64,000 nucleotides of DNA from Bacteroidota bacterium (GTDB lineage: Bacteria; Bacteroidota; Bacteroidia; Cytophagales; Cyclobacteriaceae): the NCBI GenBank assembly GCA_018266055.1, contig JAFDYT010000008.1:197217-261216 (forward strand), written 5' to 3'. The position numbers and the translations under genes are program-made. The notes beneath the pieces were generated by a model that was not told where the DNA came from, did no database searches, and saw only the letters and a program-made list of their open reading frames with translations. Shown here one piece after another: positions 35,378-44,405 of the stretch. Position 1 is the stretch's first letter. Every line of letters begins with the position of its first letter.

Positions 35378-35713
35378 TCAGGGGGCGTTGGGCGAGATGA
35401 TGGCCCTGAAAAGTGTCTTAAAGAATTTGGTAGCAATTCGCTGAACGAAAACTGCTTTGTCGTTTTGATCGTCGGCTAAGACTATTTTCTCTTCTGTAGC
35501 CACTTGATCGTGATTCAATTCAACGGCCTGACCTTGAGCGGCAACATCCGAAGGCGCGTGAATGGCAACTTCCTTCTTGTCTTTGGATTTATCTTTCTTC
35601 TCAGCCGCCAGCGAGTCTGTCGCGGCGTAGAAAGATTGCGAAAGCAAAATCACCACCACAGCACAAAGGCCGGAAGCCAGCAAAAAGGCGCGTTGGAGTG
35701 ATTTGGTTTTCAT
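35378..35713 (-). CDS. Small exported protein of unknown function
   Basis: From the ATG at 35713 the product has 111 residues (an ATG at 35752 adds 13). The N-terminus MKTKSLQRAFLLASGLCAVV is a signal peptide or membrane anchor, followed by a very charged segment (SLAAEKKDKSKDKKE) and a C-terminal FKTLFRAIISPNAP. I recognise no family. It lies between secDF and gcvP on the same strand, 111 bases upstream of secDF. Confidence 0.55.
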   Translation of the reverse strand: MKTKSLQRAFLLASGLCAVVVILLSQSFYAATDSLAAEKKDKSKDKKEVAIHAPSDVAAQGQAVELNHDQVATEEKIVLADDQNDKAVFVQRIATKFFKTLFRAIISPNAP

Positions 35714-35767
35714 AAGCGGACACAAAACTAAGGAATCGCCCTGAATTTGCAAGTAGCCTTTTGGTTA

Positions 35768-35796
35768 AGAAAAAAGCCGGCTGTTGGGCCGGCTTT
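35768..35796 (-). terminator. Terminator downstream of gcvP
   Basis: AAAGCCGGC (35773-35781) and GCCGGCTTT (35788-35796) form a stem with a 6-base loop; on the minus strand the stem is followed by a T run. It lies 26 bases beyond the gcvP stop. Confidence 0.8.
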
Positions 35797-35821
35797 GATT
35801 GGATAAAATTCAGTTTTCGCC

Positions 35822-38746
35822 TCAGGCAGGCGTTTCTTCTTTGATAAATTCCTCGATAGGAAGGCAACTGCAAACCAGGTTACGGTCGCCGTAGGCATTG
35901 TCAATGCGGCTCACGGAAGGCCAGAATTTAGCTTCTTTCACAAAGTGCAGCGGGTAGGCTGCCTTTTGGCGGCTGTATGGCAAATCCCATGCGTCGGCGG
36001 TGACTACAGCCGCGGTGTGGGGTGCGTTTTTCAACACGTTATTTTCCTTGTCGGCTTTGCCCGATTCCACTTCGCTGATTTCATTTCTTATTTCGATCAG
36101 TGCTTCGATGAAACGGTCGAGTTCTTCTTTCGGCTCGCTTTCGGTAGGCTCGATCATCAACGTTCCCGCCACAGGGAAAGAAACGGTAGGCGCGTGGAAT
36201 CCATAATCCATCAGGCGCTTGGCGATATCTTCCACCTCAATCCCTGATTTCTTAAAGTCGCGGCAATCCACAATCATTTCGTGTGCGCAGCGTCCGTTGG
36301 TACCGGTGTACAATATTTTGAAATGCTGACTCAGTTTTTCTTTGATGTAGTTGGCGTTGAGGATTGCCATCTTGGTGGCGTTGGTTAAGCCTTCACCGCC
36401 CATCATGGCGATGTACGCGTATGAAATAACCAGAATGCTGGCGCTGCCATAAGGCGCTGCCGATACTGCCGATGTGGCTTTCTCTCCGCCGGTCTTTACC
36501 ACTGCGTGCCCGGGAAGGAAGGGTTTCAGCTTGTCGTTTACGCAGATCGGGCCCATGCCAGGGCCACCGCCGCCGTGCGGAATACAGAAGGTCTTGTGTA
36601 GGTTAAGGTGGCAAACATCCGCACCGATGTTGGCGGGCGAAGTGAGCCCCACCTGTGCGTTCATGTTGGCGCCATCCATATACACGAGGCCACCGTTTTG
36701 GTGGATGGTCTCGCAAATCTCAGTGATCGATTCTTCAAACACACCGTGCGTAGACGGGTAAGTCACCATCAGGCAGGAGAGCGAATCTTTGTATTGAAGC
36801 GCTTTCGCCTTCAGGTCAGCCACATCAATTTTACCTTCGCTATCGGATTTTACGACTACCACATTCATGCCCGCCATCACGGCGCTGGCAGGGTTGGTGC
36901 CGTGTGCCGATGCCGGAATTAGCGCGATGTCGCGATGGCTGTCGCCACGGCTTAAGTGATAAGCACGGATCACCAGCAAGCCGGCGTATTCGCCTTGTGC
37001 ACCGCTGTTGGGTTGCAATGAAACGCCTGTGAAGCCGGTGATTTCTTTCAGCCAGTTTTCAAGGTTGGTGATCATTTCGCGATAGCCCTCCGTTTGGTCA
37101 GCAGGTGCGAAAGGATGCATTTGCCCAAGCTCAGGCCATGTTACCGGAATCATCTCGGTGGTGGCGTTGAGTTTCATGGTGCATGATCCCAGCGAGATCA
37201 TCGAATGCACCATAGAAAGATCTTTGTTCTCCAGCCGCTTAATGTAGCGCAGCATTTCGTGTTCGGAATGATGCGTGTTAAAGACAGGATGGGTGAGGTA
37301 TGGAGTGGTTCTAATAAGTGAAGAAGGCCAGTTTATGCTTTGGTCTATGTTTACGCCAATTGAAAGACCTTCACCAAAACTTCCCTTCAAATTTGCTTTC
37401 GGTTTCAGTTCGGGGATATTCGTAAGTACTTCGATTATGGCGCGTACACTCTTGATTGAAGAAGTTTCGTCAAGCGAAATGCCGAAATGTGTGGTATCAA
37501 AATATCGGAAATTAATACCGCTTGCTTCTGCAGATTTTCTGATTTCAATAAGTGCTGACGGTGATGTCTCAAACTTTAACGTATCAAAGTAATTATCATT
37601 TAATTGTTTTAGCCCAAGCTGGCTAGCAATTGTATCGAGCACTTGAGTCAACCCGTGAATCCTGCCCGCAATTTTCTTCAAGCCTACGGGGCCATGATAC
37701 ACTGCGTACATGCTGGCCATTACTGACAGCAATACTTGTGCGGTACAAATGTTGGATGTTGCTTTTTCGCGGCGGATGTGCTGCTCGCGGGTTTGCAACG
37801 CCATGCGGTAGCCGGGGTTTCCCTTTGCATCGATAGACACACCAATAATACGGCCCGGCATCTGGCGTTTGAATTCGTCTTTAGTAGCAAAGAAGGCAGC
37901 ATGCGGTCCGCCGAAGCCCATCGGTACACCGAAGCGTTGTGAAGAACCCACCACTACATCGGCACCCATTTCGCCGGGCGATTTCATCAACAGCAGGCTC
38001 ATCAGATCTGCGCCCATCACTACAAACAATCCTTTTTCGTGCGCTGCTGCGATAAACGCTGTGTGATCTTTGATCGCTCCGTTGTTGTCCGGATTTTGAA
38101 GATACACGCCAAACAAATTCTCGTTGGTGATATCCAGTTTTGAAATATCACCTACAACCAACTCAACACCGATAGGAGTGGAGCGAGTTTTCAACAAGTC
38201 GATGACTTGTGGGAAAGTATTCTCGTCTACAAAAAACTGATGCGCATTTTTCTTTTCGGGCTTGCGGGATGCGTGAAGGAGGTGAATAGCCTCGGCAGCT
38301 GCGGTGGCCTCGTCGAGAAGGGATGCGTTGGCGATCTCCATTCCCGTAAGGTCAATGATCATCGTTTGATAATTGATCAGCGCTTCCATGCGGCCTTGCG
38401 CAATTTCAGCCTGATACGGCGTGTACGCTGTGTACCAGCCCGGATTCTCCAGTATGTTTCGCAAAATCACCGGAGGCGTAATACAATTGTAATAGCCTGT
38501 GCCGATGTGCGATTGATAAATTTTGTTTTTAGAGATTAACGTTTTGAAATCGTTGATAAACTCGTATTCCGATTGTGCTTTGGGTAAGTTCAGCGGCTTC
38601 TTTAACCGGATCGCCGAAGGAACTGTCTGATTGATCAGCTCATCGATCGATTTGGCGTTCACCGCTTTCAGCATGGCGTCAACTTGTGCTGCGTCGGGTG
38701 CGTTGTGACGACTTTCAAATTTTTCGGAATAGGAGGGATTTATCAT
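35822..38746 (-). CDS. gcvP: Glycine dehydrogenase (aminomethyl-transferring), P protein
   Basis: The product has 974 residues in one chain (the long, fused type). Two homologous halves are visible; the catalytic half has [20 protein letters not shown] with the PLP lysine K718. The enzyme decarboxylates glycine and passes the aminomethyl group to the H protein. The other gcv genes are not in the window, common when gcvP is unlinked. No glycine riboswitch was seen in the 87 bases upstream. Confidence 0.97.
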   Translation of the reverse strand: MINPSYSEKFESRHNAPDAAQVDAMLKAVNAKSIDELINQTVPSAIRLKKPLNLPKAQSEYEFINDFKTLISKNKIYQSHIGTGYYNCITPPVILRNILENPGWYTAYTPYQAEIAQGRMEALINYQTMIIDLTGMEIANASLLDEATAAAEAIHLLHASRKPEKKNAHQFFVDENTFPQVIDLLKTRSTPIGVELVVGDISKLDITNENLFGVYLQNPDNNGAIKDHTAFIAAAHEKGLFVVMGADLMSLLLMKSPGEMGADVVVGSSQRFGVPMGFGGPHAAFFATKDEFKRQMPGRIIGVSIDAKGNPGYRMALQTREQHIRREKATSNICTAQVLLSVMASMYAVYHGPVGLKKIAGRIHGLTQVLDTIASQLGLKQLNDNYFDTLKFETSPSALIEIRKSAEASGINFRYFDTTHFGISLDETSSIKSVRAIIEVLTNIPELKPKANLKGSFGEGLSIGVNIDQSINWPSSLIRTTPYLTHPVFNTHHSEHEMLRYIKRLENKDLSMVHSMISLGSCTMKLNATTEMIPVTWPELGQMHPFAPADQTEGYREMITNLENWLKEITGFTGVSLQPNSGAQGEYAGLLVIRAYHLSRGDSHRDIALIPASAHGTNPASAVMAGMNVVVVKSDSEGKIDVADLKAKALQYKDSLSCLMVTYPSTHGVFEESITEICETIHQNGGLVYMDGANMNAQVGLTSPANIGADVCHLNLHKTFCIPHGGGGPGMGPICVNDKLKPFLPGHAVVKTGGEKATSAVSAAPYGSASILVISYAYIAMMGGEGLTNATKMAILNANYIKEKLSQHFKILYTGTNGRCAHEMIVDCRDFKKSGIEVEDIAKRLMDYGFHAPTVSFPVAGTLMIEPTESEPKEELDRFIEALIEIRNEISEVESGKADKENNVLKNAPHTAAVVTADAWDLPYSRQKAAYPLHFVKEAKFWPSVSRIDNAYGDRNLVCSCLPIEEFIKEETPA

Positions 38747-38776
38747 TGGTTTCGTTAATCGTTAGTGGTTAGTAAT

Positions 38777-38815
38777 CGATATCCGAAAATCATTAACAGT
38801 GATCATCGGATATCG
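38777..38815. repeat. Long imperfect hairpin between ndk and gcvP
   Basis: CGATATCCGA (38777-38786) pairs perfectly with TCGGATATCG (38806-38815); inside, ATCA pairs with TGAT, leaving a 7-base loop. It lies 3' of ndk on the minus strand and could end the ndk transcript or be a dispersed repeat; there is no clear T run. Confidence 0.5.
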
Positions 38816-38833
38816 TTCAACCGATTATTAAAT

Positions 38834-39253
38834 TCAGAAACGTTCGAATTGAGAGAAGAAGAAGCTTCCTTCAATTTCTGCATTGGCGTCAGAGTCAGAG
38901 CCGTGAATCGCATTGGCATCAATCGACTTGGCAAACAGCGCGCGGATCGTTCCGGGTTCAGCTTTCTTGGGGTCAGTTGCGCCGATCAGCTTTCTGAAAT
39001 CTTCTACTGCGTTTTCTTTCTCCAGAATCATCGGGATGATCGCTCCGCTGCTCATGTAGGTGCAAAGTTCGCCGTAAAAAGGACGAGCCTTATGAATTTC
39101 GTAAAACTTGCCTGCCAGCTCGGCGCTGAGCTTTGTCTTTTTCATGGCTACGATCCGGAAGCCGGCTTCTTCTATCATTTTGGTAATTGCACCGCTATTG
39201 CCTGCGCTCACTGCATCGGGTTTGATCATTGTAAAAGTTCTGTTGCCTGCCAT
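38834..39253 (-). CDS. ndk: Nucleoside-diphosphate kinase
   Basis: The product has 139 residues. Motifs are TMIKPDAV near the N-terminus and NAIHGSDS with the phospho-accepting H117. It transfers phosphate from ATP to NDPs through phosphohistidine. It diverges from the NrnA gene; the pair ndk-nrnA followed by an FKBP lipoprotein gene resembles the arrangement around gldI in gliding Bacteroidota (recollection, not checked). Confidence 0.97.
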   Translation of the reverse strand: MAGNRTFTMIKPDAVSAGNSGAITKMIEEAGFRIVAMKKTKLSAELAGKFYEIHKARPFYGELCTYMSSGAIIPMILEKENAVEDFRKLIGATDPKKAEPGTIRALFAKSIDANAIHGSDSDANAEIEGSFFFSQFERF

Positions 39254-39408
39254 TTTCTTGATTTTTAAAGTGTTAGTCTGAAAAGATTTGTTCCGTATTG
39301 GAATTTGGGCGCAAAAATATCAAAAGGAATCAGATTCAGGAAGTTTGGCAGTCATATTGCCGACCATTTTTCCTTTCCATCATTTATCCGCACTTTTGCA
39401 GTCTTTTG

Positions 39409-40434
39409 ATGAAAAATTTAGCCTCTCTCAGTACTTTATTGGGCGCTCCTAAAAAGGTGGCGATTGTTACCCATTTCAAACCCGATGCCGACGCATTAGG
39501 TTCCTCGCTGGGGCTGGCCGGTTATTTAAAGAAAAAGGGACATGAAGTAAACGTAGTGACGCCAAGCGATTACCCGGATTTTTTAGCCTGGATGCCTGGT
39601 GCTGAGACGGTTACTGCTTTATCGAAAAAATCCAAAGAGCCGGAGATTCGGGCTACCGAAATATTCAATCGGGCCGACCTTATTTTTTGCCTTGATTTTT
39701 CGAGCCTCGGCCGGATTCATGAATTGGGTGAAGTAGTAAGAAAAGCGTCTGCGACGAAAGTGTTGATTGATCACCACCTGGAGCCGGAGGATTTTGCCGA
39801 GTATGTAAAGTGGGATGTGAAGTCGGCGTCGACCGCGCAGCTTATTGTAGAATTAATCAACGAACTGGGCGACCAGGCATTGATCGATGAGCCGATTGCA
39901 ACCTGCTTATATGCCGGGTTGATGACGGATACGGGTGGCTTTCGTCATAATAATACCACGGCGCGCGAGTTTAAAGTGGCCGAAGAGCTGACAAGCCTTG
40001 GCGCCAACCCAAGCCACATCGCCCGGTTGATCTACGATACTAATTCACTGGGGCGGCTTCGGCTTACCGGATATGTGCTAAGTCAAAAACTGGTGGTGTT
40101 GCCCGAATACCGAACGGCCTACATGACCCTTTCACAGGAAGAATTGAGGCAATTTGATGTGCAAACCGGTGACACCGAAGGACTGGTAAACTACGGACTT
40201 TCGATAAAAGGCGTTCAATTGTCGATTCTTATGTACGACAGGGGCGAGGAAATCAAAATATCTTTTCGATCTTTGGGCGATTTTTCGGTCAATGACCTGG
40301 CGCGAAAGTATTTTGAAGGAGGAGGCCATAAAAATGCCTCTGGCGGATCTTCAAAACAGTCGCTGCAGGATACGCTCAAGAGGTTTCTCGACATATTACC
40401 CGAATTCAAAGAAAAACTAATTAATAACTCCTAA
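39409..40434 (+). CDS. nrnA: DHH/DHHA1 phosphoesterase, NrnA-type oligoribonuclease/PAP phosphatase
   Basis: From the ATG at 39409 the product has 341 residues, matching the family; the frame is open upstream to 39298 but that part overlaps the promoter region and has no family match. Metal motifs are THFKPDADALGSSLG, CLDFSSLGR and LIDHHLEPEDF (DHH), with the DHHA1 motif GGGHKNASGG at the C-terminus. It degrades short oligoribonucleotides and 3'-phosphoadenosine 5'-phosphate. The next gene starts 8 bases later. Confidence 0.9.
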   Translation: MKNLASLSTLLGAPKKVAIVTHFKPDADALGSSLGLAGYLKKKGHEVNVVTPSDYPDFLAWMPGAETVTALSKKSKEPEIRATEIFNRADLIFCLDFSSLGRIHELGEVVRKASATKVLIDHHLEPEDFAEYVKWDVKSASTAQLIVELINELGDQALIDEPIATCLYAGLMTDTGGFRHNNTTAREFKVAEELTSLGANPSHIARLIYDTNSLGRLRLTGYVLSQKLVVLPEYRTAYMTLSQEELRQFDVQTGDTEGLVNYGLSIKGVQLSILMYDRGEEIKISFRSLGDFSVNDLARKYFEGGGHKNASGGSSKQSLQDTLKRFLDILPEFKEKLINNS

Positions 40435-40442
40435 TCCTTCCA

Positions 40443-41366
40443 ATGAAAAATTCAAGTGTTGTTTTCTTGTTAGCCGTTGTTCTATTCGCGGCTTGTTCTA
40501 AAAGTGAACGCGAAACGGTTTCTGGTCAGAAATTCACCGTGGTTCGTGCCGGAGATGGCCATGCCATTGATTCCGGAAAATTCCTGACGTTGAATTTTTT
40601 GTTTAAAGACAGCAAGGATTCGGTATGGAATGATACGCGCAAAAACGATTATCCGTTGATCATGCAAAAACAAGGCATTGTGCGCCCTGGCGATAAAGTA
40701 CTTGAAGTAATCAGCATGCTTACCAAAGGCGATAGCGTAACATTCAAAGTTTCGGCTAAGGAGATTTTCACCAAGTCGTTCCGTCAGCCGGTTCCTCCGA
40801 CTGTAGATTCAACTTCGTATTTCACTTTTGTAGTTGGCCTGATCGATGCGTTGGACAAAGAGCAGTTTGACAAGTACCGCAATGAACTGATTGCTAAAGA
40901 AAACGCAAAGATGATGAAGAAGCAGAAGGAGCAATCTGCGAAAGACTCTGTACTTATTGAGAATTACATCAAAGAAAAGAACTTGTCTATGCTGTCGACC
41001 GCATCAGGGCTTCGCTACAAAATCACAAAGGCTGGTTCAGGCGCCAATGCCAAAGATGGCCAGTCAGCAAAAATCAATTACGCAGGCTACCTTTTGAATG
41101 GAAAATACTTTGACACCAGCTATGAGGCTGTGGCAAAGGAAAAGAACCTGTATCAGCAAGGCAGACCGTATGGGCCTTACGAGATTGTAGTTGGCCAGAG
41201 CCAGGTAATACAAGGATGGCACGAAGCCGCTAAGTTGATGAACAAAGGCTCGAAAATGATGGTGATAATTCCTTCCACGTTGGCTTACGGTCCTCAGCGC
41301 AGGAGCGAAGACATCGTTGAAAACTCAGTGTTGGTTTTTGATCTTGAAATGGTTGAATTAAAATAA
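40443..41366 (+). CDS. FKBP-type peptidyl-prolyl isomerase lipoprotein (GldI-like candidate)
   Basis: The product has 307 residues. The N-terminus ends in a lipobox (LFAACSK; lipidated C19), so it is a lipoprotein. Two FKBP-like regions are seen: an N-terminal one (about 30-140) and a C-terminal one (about 200-307) with AKINYAGYLLNGKYFDTS, VIQGWHEAAKLM and STLAYGPQ, whose active-site residues are kept. In gliding Bacteroidota GldI is a lipoprotein of this type needed for motility/T9SS. Identity as GldI is an inference from type and from ndk/nrnA context. First of three FKBP lipoprotein genes. Confidence 0.85.
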   Translation: MKNSSVVFLLAVVLFAACSKSERETVSGQKFTVVRAGDGHAIDSGKFLTLNFLFKDSKDSVWNDTRKNDYPLIMQKQGIVRPGDKVLEVISMLTKGDSVTFKVSAKEIFTKSFRQPVPPTVDSTSYFTFVVGLIDALDKEQFDKYRNELIAKENAKMMKKQKEQSAKDSVLIENYIKEKNLSMLSTASGLRYKITKAGSGANAKDGQSAKINYAGYLLNGKYFDTSYEAVAKEKNLYQQGRPYGPYEIVVGQSQVIQGWHEAAKLMNKGSKMMVIIPSTLAYGPQRRSEDIVENSVLVFDLEMVELK

Positions 41367-41381
41367 TAAAGGCATAGCAAT

Positions 41382-42242
41382 ATGAAGGTGAAGCTGATTT
41401 TTCTGGGAGTTGGTTTAAGTCTGTTATTCTATTCTTGTTCGTTGAGCACGGACACATTCAATGAGGTAACGCAGTATACCAATGATACAACTGCGATAAG
41501 CAGCTACCTAAAGCAGAATAAAATTACAGCCAGTAAGCTCAGTCAGGGAATATGGTTCTCCATCGATTCAACTTCCACAGGCATACGCCCTGTTTTTAAT
41601 GATTCAGTGTCGGTCAATTATACGATGAAACTGCTCTCTACCGGAACAGTAGTTGATCAGACCACCTCGCCGTTAACCATGACATTGAATAACTATATAA
41701 ATGGAATTCAGTTGGCCATGCCTCAATTTCAACAGGGGATGAAAGGCCGGATGTTTATTCCTTCATACTATGGATATGGCAATACTGCCAATGGAAGCGT
41801 GCCGGCGAATACCAACCTTTTGTTTGAATTCAAAGTGGTAAAAGTTTACGATTACCAGTTAAAAGCTGATACTGTTGCGATTGACAAGTACTTAAAAACG
41901 AATTCTATCAATGCTTTAACAGATGCAAGTGGATTAAGATATACGGTGGATAGCCTTGGCAACGGAGCCTTGGCTAATATTCAGGATTACGTAACCTTTA
42001 CCTACACGGCCAAGCTCATGGATTCCGGATTGCAAATTGATCAAGCGATTAACCCTGTAAAATCTAAACTTGTAGATCTGATCCTTGGTTGGCAGATAGG
42101 TCTTGTCAATATTCCGGAAGGCTCCAAGTTTACCTTGTACGTTCCTTCACGCCTGGCGTACGGAAGTACCGTGAAGAGTTCTATTCCAGCCAATTCCAAT
42201 CTGATTTTTAAGATTCAGTTACTTAAGGTCAGTCAGAATTGA
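41382..42242 (+). CDS. Lipoprotein with two divergent FKBP-like domains
   Basis: The product has 286 residues; the lipobox is FYSCS near residue 20. Two FKBP-like domains (about 60-155 and 185-285) each end in a PS..YG(Y/S) plus N(L)L-F segment (IPSYYGYGN; VPSRLAYGS). The F-D-x-S segment of active isomerases is changed (VVDQTTSP and QIDQAINP), and the first domain has GIQLA where GW is usual. Isomerase activity is doubtful; a binding or chaperone role is possible. It starts 15 bases after the preceding FKBP gene. Confidence 0.78.
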   Translation: MKVKLIFLGVGLSLLFYSCSLSTDTFNEVTQYTNDTTAISSYLKQNKITASKLSQGIWFSIDSTSTGIRPVFNDSVSVNYTMKLLSTGTVVDQTTSPLTMTLNNYINGIQLAMPQFQQGMKGRMFIPSYYGYGNTANGSVPANTNLLFEFKVVKVYDYQLKADTVAIDKYLKTNSINALTDASGLRYTVDSLGNGALANIQDYVTFTYTAKLMDSGLQIDQAINPVKSKLVDLILGWQIGLVNIPEGSKFTLYVPSRLAYGSTVKSSIPANSNLIFKIQLLKVSQN

Positions 42243-42258
42243 GAAGTCTTGAAAATAA

Positions 42259-43137
42259 ATGAAGGCGATTGGTGGTATTATAGTTTGTATTACATTTCTG
42301 GCGTCGTGCATCGGAAATACAACGGTATCACCACTCGCTCAATTCAAGTCTGACACCACTTCCATAGGAAGTTATCTTCGGCAAAATAATATCACTGCCA
42401 CCAAGCTCAGCAACGGAGTTTGGTATGTGGTAGATTCGGTAGGTGTTGGGATTTACCCGGCGTTGTCAGATTCCGTAAAAATTTCATACTCCACCTCGTT
42501 GATTCCTGCTCTGCAGAAGGTGGATACGGCGCATAATCTGACGGTCTTGTTGTCGTCTACCATTTCCGGCGTCCAGTTGTGTCTTCCTTCTTTTCCGGTG
42601 GGAAGCCGTGGTCGTATTTACACACCTTCAGGCCTTGCGTTTGGCGCGGTTACGCATAACTCAAGCACCAACTACACCATTCCGGCCAACTCTAACTTGC
42701 TTTACAATATCAAGGTAACAAGCGCTGCAGGGACGAAACTTGCCAGCGACGTGGCAGCCATCGATAGTTACCTTGGCCTTATAGCTGATTCCCTGATTAG
42801 CAAACAAATTACGGTGATCGACGATGCGTCTGGCATACGTTATTCAATCAACACTCTTGGGACAGGCGCTTCGCCTACGCTTCAGGATATGGTGACTGTC
42901 AGCTACACAGGAAATCTGCTGGGTCGAGATTCACTTTTTGCCAATGTCGCTACGCCTGTCAAAATCGCATTGAAGGATCAGATTGCCGCCTGGAAAATCA
43001 TCCTTCCTAAACTCAACGAAGGCGCAGTCATCACACTGTATGTTCCTTCTGGCTATGGATACGGTAATGCCAGCACTACCCAAATTCCCGCTTACTCCAA
43101 CCTGGTTTATCAGCTTAAGCTAATCAAAGTGAATTGA
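42259..43137 (+). CDS. Lipoprotein with two divergent FKBP-like domains (paralogue)
   Basis: The product has 292 residues with lipobox FLASCIG. It is clearly a paralogue of the preceding gene: both share the D-T-T-(A/S)-I-(S/G)-SYL(K/R)QN segment and the same two-domain plan ending in IPAYSNLVYQLKLIKVN. The active-site F-D-x-S segment is again altered. It lies 16 bases after its paralogue and 1 base before the RdgB gene, so the FKBP genes and rdgB form one transcription unit. Confidence 0.78.
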   Translation: MKAIGGIIVCITFLASCIGNTTVSPLAQFKSDTTSIGSYLRQNNITATKLSNGVWYVVDSVGVGIYPALSDSVKISYSTSLIPALQKVDTAHNLTVLLSSTISGVQLCLPSFPVGSRGRIYTPSGLAFGAVTHNSSTNYTIPANSNLLYNIKVTSAAGTKLASDVAAIDSYLGLIADSLISKQITVIDDASGIRYSINTLGTGASPTLQDMVTVSYTGNLLGRDSLFANVATPVKIALKDQIAAWKIILPKLNEGAVITLYVPSGYGYGNASTTQIPAYSNLVYQLKLIKVN

Positions 43138-43138
43138 A

Positions 43139-43723
43139 ATGAAGCTCTGTTTTGCCACGAACAATGATCACAAGATCGCGGAGGTAAAGAAGTGTTTGCC
43201 TGGCAGTTTTTCGTTGGTGGGCTTGAAGGAAATTGAGTGTGACGAAGAACTTCCCGAGACTACCAGAACCATTCCTGGCAATTCACGGCAGAAAGCAGAG
43301 TATGTCTTTCAACATTATCGTGTGGATTGTTTTGCCGACGACTCCGGTCTGGAAGTGGAAGCGTTGCAGGGTGCACCTGGCGTTGACTCAGCGATGTATG
43401 CCGGACCGCAACGAAGCCACGCCGATAACATCGCGTTGTTACTAAAGAATCTTCACGGAATAGCTAACCGCAAGGCGCGTTTTATCACAGTGATTACGCT
43501 GGTGCTAAATGGTACGTTCTATCAGTTTGAGGGTGTACTCAACGGAACAATAATTGATACGCCTCGAGGTGCAGGCGGTTTTGGATACGATCCGGTTTTT
43601 ATGCCTGACGGCGAATCCCGAACACTTGCCGAGCTTAGGATGGACGAAAAGAACGCCATAAGCCACCGGTCGAGAGCCATTCAAAAGCTTTTAAATTTTC
43701 TGGATTCAAAAGCGGTCGTTTAG
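43139..43723 (+). CDS. rdgB: Non-canonical purine NTP pyrophosphatase, RdgB/HAM1 family
   Basis: The product has 194 residues: FATNNDHKIAEVKKCL at the N-terminus, CFADDSGLEVEAL with the catalytic acid, GGFGYDPVFMP and the C-terminal ISHRSRAI. It hydrolyses ITP, dITP and XTP to monophosphates and so keeps damaged purines out of DNA. It follows the FKBP lipoprotein genes directly. Confidence 0.95.
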   Translation: MKLCFATNNDHKIAEVKKCLPGSFSLVGLKEIECDEELPETTRTIPGNSRQKAEYVFQHYRVDCFADDSGLEVEALQGAPGVDSAMYAGPQRSHADNIALLLKNLHGIANRKARFITVITLVLNGTFYQFEGVLNGTIIDTPRGAGGFGYDPVFMPDGESRTLAELRMDEKNAISHRSRAIQKLLNFLDSKAVV

Positions 43724-43766
43724 AGAAATGAAATTGATTTTGAATCTTTAATCCCAAATTCTGATC

Positions 43767-44384
43767 ATGAAACCCTATACCATTGGCATCACCGGAGGAA
43801 GCGGGTCTGGAAAGACTTTTTTTTTGCAAGGCTTGTCTGCCTTCTTTAAGCCTTCGGAGATTTGCCTGATCTCGCAAGACAACTATTATAAGCCGCGCGA
43901 CCAGCAACCTATAGACGAAAATGGTATTAAGAATTTTGATTTGCCTGTATCGATTGACCGCGAGAGTTTTCTCGACGATTTGCTGAAGTTGAAAGCTGGT
44001 CAGGACGTAATAAAGAAAGAATACACGTTCAACAATCCTTCGGCAGAACCGAAACAACTGGAGTTCAAGGCGGCGCCGATCCTCGTGGTGGAAGGATTGT
44101 TTGTTCAGTACTTTGAAGAAATAGCCAAAGAGCTCGATCTGAAAATTTTCATCGAGGCAAAGGATCACGTGAAGCTCGGCCGTCGCATCAAGCGCGATCA
44201 GGTAGAGCGTGGCTACGACATTGACGATGTACTCTACCGCTATCAATACCACGTCATGCCGATCTACGAATCTTCGATTGAGCCGCTGAAACATTACGCT
44301 GATCTCGTTATTCCTAACAACAGCCACTTTACCAATGCCCTCGACGTGCTGAAGATTTATCTTTCGTCGAAGTTGCAGGCTTGA
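43767..44384 (+). CDS. udk: Uridine kinase
   Basis: The product has 205 residues. The P-loop GGSGSGKT spans residues 10-17, followed by SQDNYYKPRDQQPIDENG, FDLPVSID and VEGLFVQYF, all typical of uridine/cytidine kinases in pyrimidine salvage. RIKRDQVERGY is the lid segment. A promoter for the next gene overlaps its last codons. Confidence 0.93.
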   Translation: MKPYTIGITGGSGSGKTFFLQGLSAFFKPSEICLISQDNYYKPRDQQPIDENGIKNFDLPVSIDRESFLDDLLKLKAGQDVIKKEYTFNNPSAEPKQLEFKAAPILVVEGLFVQYFEEIAKELDLKIFIEAKDHVKLGRRIKRDQVERGYDIDDVLYRYQYHVMPIYESSIEPLKHYADLVIPNNSHFTNALDVLKIYLSSKLQA

Positions 44385-44401
44385 GAAGTTGAGTAGATTT
44401 G
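44372..44401 (+). promoter_or_regulatory. Bacteroidota promoter of the glycan cluster (overlaps udk 3' end)
   Basis: GTTG at 44372-44375 and TAGATTTG at 44394-44401 are 18 bases apart, a good match to TTTG-N19-TAnnTTTG. The ATG at 44406 follows after 4 bases, so the transcript should be leaderless or nearly so. Confidence 0.6.
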
Positions 44402-44405
44402 TAAC

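Noticed and set aside
38747-38833. Glycine riboswitch before gcvP
   Set aside because: The gap is only 87 bases and is filled by a simple hairpin; no tandem aptamer core is visible.
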